Origin: Chryseobacterium artocarpi
Lineage (GTDB): Bacteria; Bacteroidota; Bacteroidia; Flavobacteriales; Weeksellaceae
Reading direction: 5' to 3'
DNA length: 64,000 bases
Assembly: GCF_001684975.1 (NCBI RefSeq)
Contig: NZ_MAYH01000023.1
Coordinates: forward strand, 248,001-312,000
The notes under the pieces are model-generated. The model was not told where the DNA came from and did no database searches. It saw nothing but the letters and a program-made list of their open reading frames with translations. Both the position numbers and the translations under genes were made by a program. Numbering within the stretch: position 1 is the first letter of the stretch; every line of letters begins with the position of its first letter. Positions 61,098 through 64,000 of this stretch are shown here, piece by piece.

Positions 61098-62906
61098 TTA
61101 CTGTTTAGCATAAGGAATCTCAAGGGTGTTGAGCATCAGCTTATATTCCTGCAATTGAAGATTGATCGTTTGTAAACCTTGCCTGAAGAATGTTGATGTA
61201 TTAAAAAGCTGATGGTAATACTCTATTCCTTCCAATATATTCTTCTTGAAGGTATTCCATTTTTTAGTTTGTGAGGTCGTGATTTGTATTGAAGGGTCTT
61301 TAATCTCTTTTTTCAGATAATCAACATACATCTTTAATTCATTAATGAACATATTGGGACGCTCATTATCCGAAAGAATATTAATATTTCCATAAATATG
61401 TTTTACCATTTCTGAAAGGGAAACTTCTTTATCAAAAAAGGCAATATTGGGTCCCGGACAAATGACAACGCCTTGTTTCTCACCTTTAATTTCAATTCCT
61501 TGCTCCATGTATGCAGAATTCACCAATCCTACACATAAACATGCTTTATCTGTAATTTCTGATTTTCTCTTTTCAAATTCTTCTACAGAAATAGTTTCTT
61601 TTTGTGAGTTCAGTTCATTCAGTTTAATATCCTGATATTTTTTTGAGGCTGTACAAGTTCCTTCCGGTGAATATTCTTTACTTAATGCCAATAGTTTTTT
61701 CGGACATGAGCTTCCGTATCTTCCATGGGCTGCTTTCTGTTGTTTTAATAGTTCATTAGATGTTCCTTTTATGGTATTGAATGGAACGCCAAGCGGTGAG
61801 ATCTTACTCAGGTAAAAATCCTGTTCTTTAGATTGTAAAAGAAGTTTTCTGGTTTCATGGTCAACAGAAGTTGCTTCAGGTACCAATAAAAAGGGAGACC
61901 CCCAGCCAATACTATCTACATTATAAGTTGCCAATAGGAAATCATGCTCCTCGGAGGTGCCTACTCCACCCTGTACAGTGATTTTCATTTCTAAAGGTTG
62001 AGAAACAGTGAACCTTTCTTTTTGTTCTAAAGCTTTGATCATCAATGAATGTGCAGACTGGATAAGATCATCTTTTTTCTGTCTGAATTCTTCCATAATT
62101 GGTCCTAAAAGCATTCCTTCGGTAGCAAAGGCATGTCCACCACAGTTCAGCCCGGATTCTATTCGGTATTCTGATACCCAAAGTCCTTTTTTCGCAAGAA
62201 AATTTCCCTGAATCATTGCGGAACGGAAATCACTTACTTTAAGAATAATTTTCTTTTTTAATACGCCGTTTTCATCCGGAAAAAAATCATCAAATTCTTC
62301 CATATAGCTGTACAAACGGGGATTCATTCCAGCCGAAAGAACCATAGAAGAAGATAATTTACTATTGGCAAAACCACGAAGTGAAGCATGCGCATCATTA
62401 TACATAACAGGAAGCTGTTCATTCTTTTTATAGTTGTCTTTATCAACTTTTGTCATGATATTGACATCAATACTTCCTGGAGCTAAGTTGGTTTCAATAA
62501 AATTCTTAATGCTTTCTCCCCAACTGTCCTTTTGAGAAATAAGTTGTTGCAGATTGTTTTTAAGGTCTGAAGTATTAGGCAGCATTGCCATAAAGTCTTT
62601 CAAAGCCTCTTTATTCTTACTGATTTCCTGTTTGAAAGATTCAAACTTTTCGTTCACGATATCATCTACCATGTCCAGATAAGCAGTAATTCTTTTAGCT
62701 CTGTAATCTTCTGTTTTGGTTGAAATTCCTAAATAAGTAAGATTAAACTTTTGATTATAAAAGTTCTTCATTTTTTCCAGAATCTCATCATCAATGATAG
62801 AAATCACAGAAGAAATTCCATATTGTGCAACGCGGATCGGGCTGTCTATAGTATAAGCCAATCCCATTACCGGAATATGGAAATTGTGTAACGGTTTAGT
62901 TGTCAT
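61098..62906 (-). CDS. Large uncharacterised protein, nitronate-monooxygenase-like barrel with clustered cysteines
   Basis: 602 residues, no signal or membrane segments. The start (FHIPVMGLAYTIDSPIRVAQYGISSVISIID) recalls FMN-dependent nitronate monooxygenase-type TIM barrels. So does the middle, with SGLNCGGHAFATEG and ITVQGGVGTSEEHDFLLATYNVDSIGWGSPFLL. Six cysteines from about 395 to 495 (SSCPKK, GTCTAS, ACLCVG, VICPGP and neighbours) could bind an iron-sulfur cluster. The last 100 residues are helical. It is a single gene with its own terminator. A flavin and possibly [4Fe-4S] enzyme is inference; the reaction is unknown. Confidence 0.65.
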   Translation of the reverse strand: MTTKPLHNFHIPVMGLAYTIDSPIRVAQYGISSVISIIDDEILEKMKNFYNQKFNLTYLGISTKTEDYRAKRITAYLDMVDDIVNEKFESFKQEISKNKEALKDFMAMLPNTSDLKNNLQQLISQKDSWGESIKNFIETNLAPGSIDVNIMTKVDKDNYKKNEQLPVMYNDAHASLRGFANSKLSSSMVLSAGMNPRLYSYMEEFDDFFPDENGVLKKKIILKVSDFRSAMIQGNFLAKKGLWVSEYRIESGLNCGGHAFATEGMLLGPIMEEFRQKKDDLIQSAHSLMIKALEQKERFTVSQPLEMKITVQGGVGTSEEHDFLLATYNVDSIGWGSPFLLVPEATSVDHETRKLLLQSKEQDFYLSKISPLGVPFNTIKGTSNELLKQQKAAHGRYGSSCPKKLLALSKEYSPEGTCTASKKYQDIKLNELNSQKETISVEEFEKRKSEITDKACLCVGLVNSAYMEQGIEIKGEKQGVVICPGPNIAFFDKEVSLSEMVKHIYGNINILSDNERPNMFINELKMYVDYLKKEIKDPSIQITTSQTKKWNTFKKNILEGIEYYHQLFNTSTFFRQGLQTINLQLQEYKLMLNTLEIPYAKQ

Positions 62907-63321
62907 TATGTTTCAATAAAAGTTATTTATTTAATGCAACTAAAAATTCTTTCAACTAATTCACTGCTTAAAAGTATTGTTTTTTTAATTAATTATGCAG
63001 CAAATAATATATGGATTATTGAAAATATGTTAAAAGTCATTTTATTGATATGTTGAAATACATGAAGGCACAAAGCTTTTAAATAATAGATGTCTGTTTT
63101 TGCCACGAATGCCCGAATGTTTTAATATGACAGCCTTATTTTTATATCTAGGTCTTATAAATTTAACGCTCAAGCTTTTCATTTTGTAAGAGTCTCAGTT
63201 TTGCTTCTGAAATAAAACCATTCATTCATCCGTGCCGATGACAAATCACCATTAAAAAAGGTTTCATTTACTATAACAGTAAACAAAACCTTTTTCCTTT
63301 AAAAACTATTGATATAAGTGA
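62907..63321. other. Intergenic region with dispersed repeat remnants
   Basis: No credible reading frame. It contains AAGGCACAAAGCTTTTA (63063 on), related to sequence near 19531-19545. It also contains GCCACGAATGCCCGAATG (63101 on), a half copy of the hairpin arm at 12615. A terminator lies at 63255. Confidence 0.45.
63255..63297 (-). terminator. Terminator after the efflux adaptor gene
   Basis: AAAAAGGTTT with AAACCTTTTT and inner TTTACT with AGTAAA form an interrupted stem, about 25 bases past the stop codon of the minus-strand adaptor gene. Confidence 0.65.
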
Positions 63322-64000
63322 TTATTCCGCTTTATTTTTTAACATCATCAGAAGACTGTAAGCTCCTTTCTGTACAATCTTTTTATCTTTTAAGAAATCA
63401 GCTTTCAGGATTTCTGTAAACTGATCATCTGAAATACCCGTTACCACAGGAATCATTTTATATTTTGATTTTCCAAGGTCTTCAAAAACATAATTCTTAT
63501 TTTCAAAAGCTACAACCGCGTCATTGGGAAGTCCTTGCGTATATCTGCTGCTGATATTCACTTCTGCGTTGATGTACATTCCTTTTACAAATTCTGTATT
63601 TGTAGTGGATAGTTTGGCTATAGCTGTTGCCGAACCACCATTTTCAATACTTGGAACAAGGCTTACAATTTTAGCATTCGATTTAAGATCTGGATTCTGA
63701 TTGTTATAAACGAGGATTTCCTGTCCTACTTTTACGTCATTGACATCGTTTTCAAACACTTTTAATTCCAAAAGTAATCCCGTAGGATTGATCAGCTCAA
63801 ATAAAGTATCTGCAGGATTGATGTATTGTCCGTTATTTACCAGGATTTTGCTTACAAAACCACTGAAAGGAGCATAAATATTGATTTTACTTCTGATATT
63901 CCCTGTACTTAAACCTTTTGCACTAATACCAATGATTCGAAGTTTTTCTTCAAGACCTTTCAAAGTGGCATTTAATGTTGAATAATCAGCCTGTGCAGTT
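63322..64000 (-). CDS. RND efflux periplasmic adaptor subunit (HlyD/CusB type), cut by window edge
   Basis: 226 residues visible; the frame stays open to the end of the window, so the amino terminus is missing. The visible part begins in the coiled-coil hairpin (TLNATLKGLEEKLRIIG) and continues with a lipoyl half (INIYAPFSGFVSKILVNNGQYINPADTLFELI). A beta-barrel domain follows (LLLELKVFENDVNDVKVGQEILV), then the membrane-proximal domain. It links an inner-membrane pump to an outer-membrane channel. The pump gene should lie outside the window or nearby; the substrate is unknown. Confidence 0.88.
   Translation of the reverse strand, partial: TAQADYSTLNATLKGLEEKLRIIGISAKGLSTGNIRSKINIYAPFSGFVSKILVNNGQYINPADTLFELINPTGLLLELKVFENDVNDVKVGQEILVYNNQNPDLKSNAKIVSLVPSIENGGSATAIAKLSTTNTEFVKGMYINAEVNISSRYTQGLPNDAVVAFENKNYVFEDLGKSKYKMIPVVTGISDDQFTEILKADFLKDKKIVQKGAYSLLMMLKNKAE

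Noticed and set aside
1..64000. CRISPR arrays, tRNA, rRNA, insertion sequences, prophage
   Set aside because: No regular direct-repeat arrays, no transposase or integrase frames and no tRNA or rRNA sequence recognised on either strand.

Overview
The window looks like a chromosomal segment of a Bacteroidota species of the class Flavobacteriia, most like Chryseobacterium (family Weeksellaceae). The DNA is AT-rich. Several intergenic regions carry the Bacteroidota promoter form TTG-N(20-22)-TAnnTTTG, and start codons lack Shine-Dalgarno sequences. A secreted protease has a type IX secretion tail, and two small bacteriocin-like precursors have the leader style common in this genus. No rRNA, tRNA, insertion sequence, prophage or CRISPR array was seen.

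Layout. 1-4.9 kb: a ZnuD-like TonB receptor behind a 15-bp-arm palindrome, two ferritin-like proteins and a fasciclin protein. 5.3-6.7 kb: an ECF sigma factor with its RskA-like anti-sigma factor. 6.7-10.1 kb: metE behind a cobalamin riboswitch, divergent from an Lrp/AsnC regulator. 10.1-14.9 kb: small accessory genes, namely a glycine-repeat peptide, an XRE-S24 regulator, a MerC-like protein divergent from a Fur/Zur-like repressor, a possible Cys/His hydrolase, an acetyltransferase, an unknown protein and a cysteine-rich peptide. 14.9-29.2 kb: a long minus-strand assimilatory sulfate/cysteine/siroheme cluster (Rrf2 regulator, cysH, cysD, cysN, cysE, cysteine synthase, cobA, cysJ, cysI, TonB receptor, and a siroheme-synthase/TSUP-permease fusion). 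29.5-41.9 kb: a T9SS metalloprotease, a 4-hydroxyproline catabolic operon with an AraC regulator, and divergent aminopeptidase P and dipeptidyl peptidase IV. Together these look like collagen or proline-rich peptide use. 41.9-64 kb: mixed housekeeping and accessory genes, including a DNA glycosylase, two two-component systems, a SUKH/L7-L12 fusion, an SDR gene broken by a TGA codon, PAP2, a four-repeat membrane protein, a TSUP permease, a ClC channel, an aldo/keto reductase, a pirin, a large unknown cysteine-containing protein and the edge of an RND adaptor.

The most interesting signals are regulatory or architectural. They are: (1) a shared TGYAA-N5-TTGCA dyad that ties the TonB receptor, the MerC-like gene and the Fur/Zur gene into one likely zinc regulon, with two boxes sitting on predicted -33 elements; (2) a possible five-codon leader peptide Met-Cys-Met-Cys-Cys in front of the sulfur-operon TonB receptor; (3) an Rrf2-type dyad on the cysH promoter; (4) a peptide made of four 11-residue GGxxGGxGGxx repeats; (5) the siroheme/TSUP fusion; (6) a TGG-to-TGA interruption in an SDR gene. 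Functional statements rest on motif recognition alone; no database search was possible.
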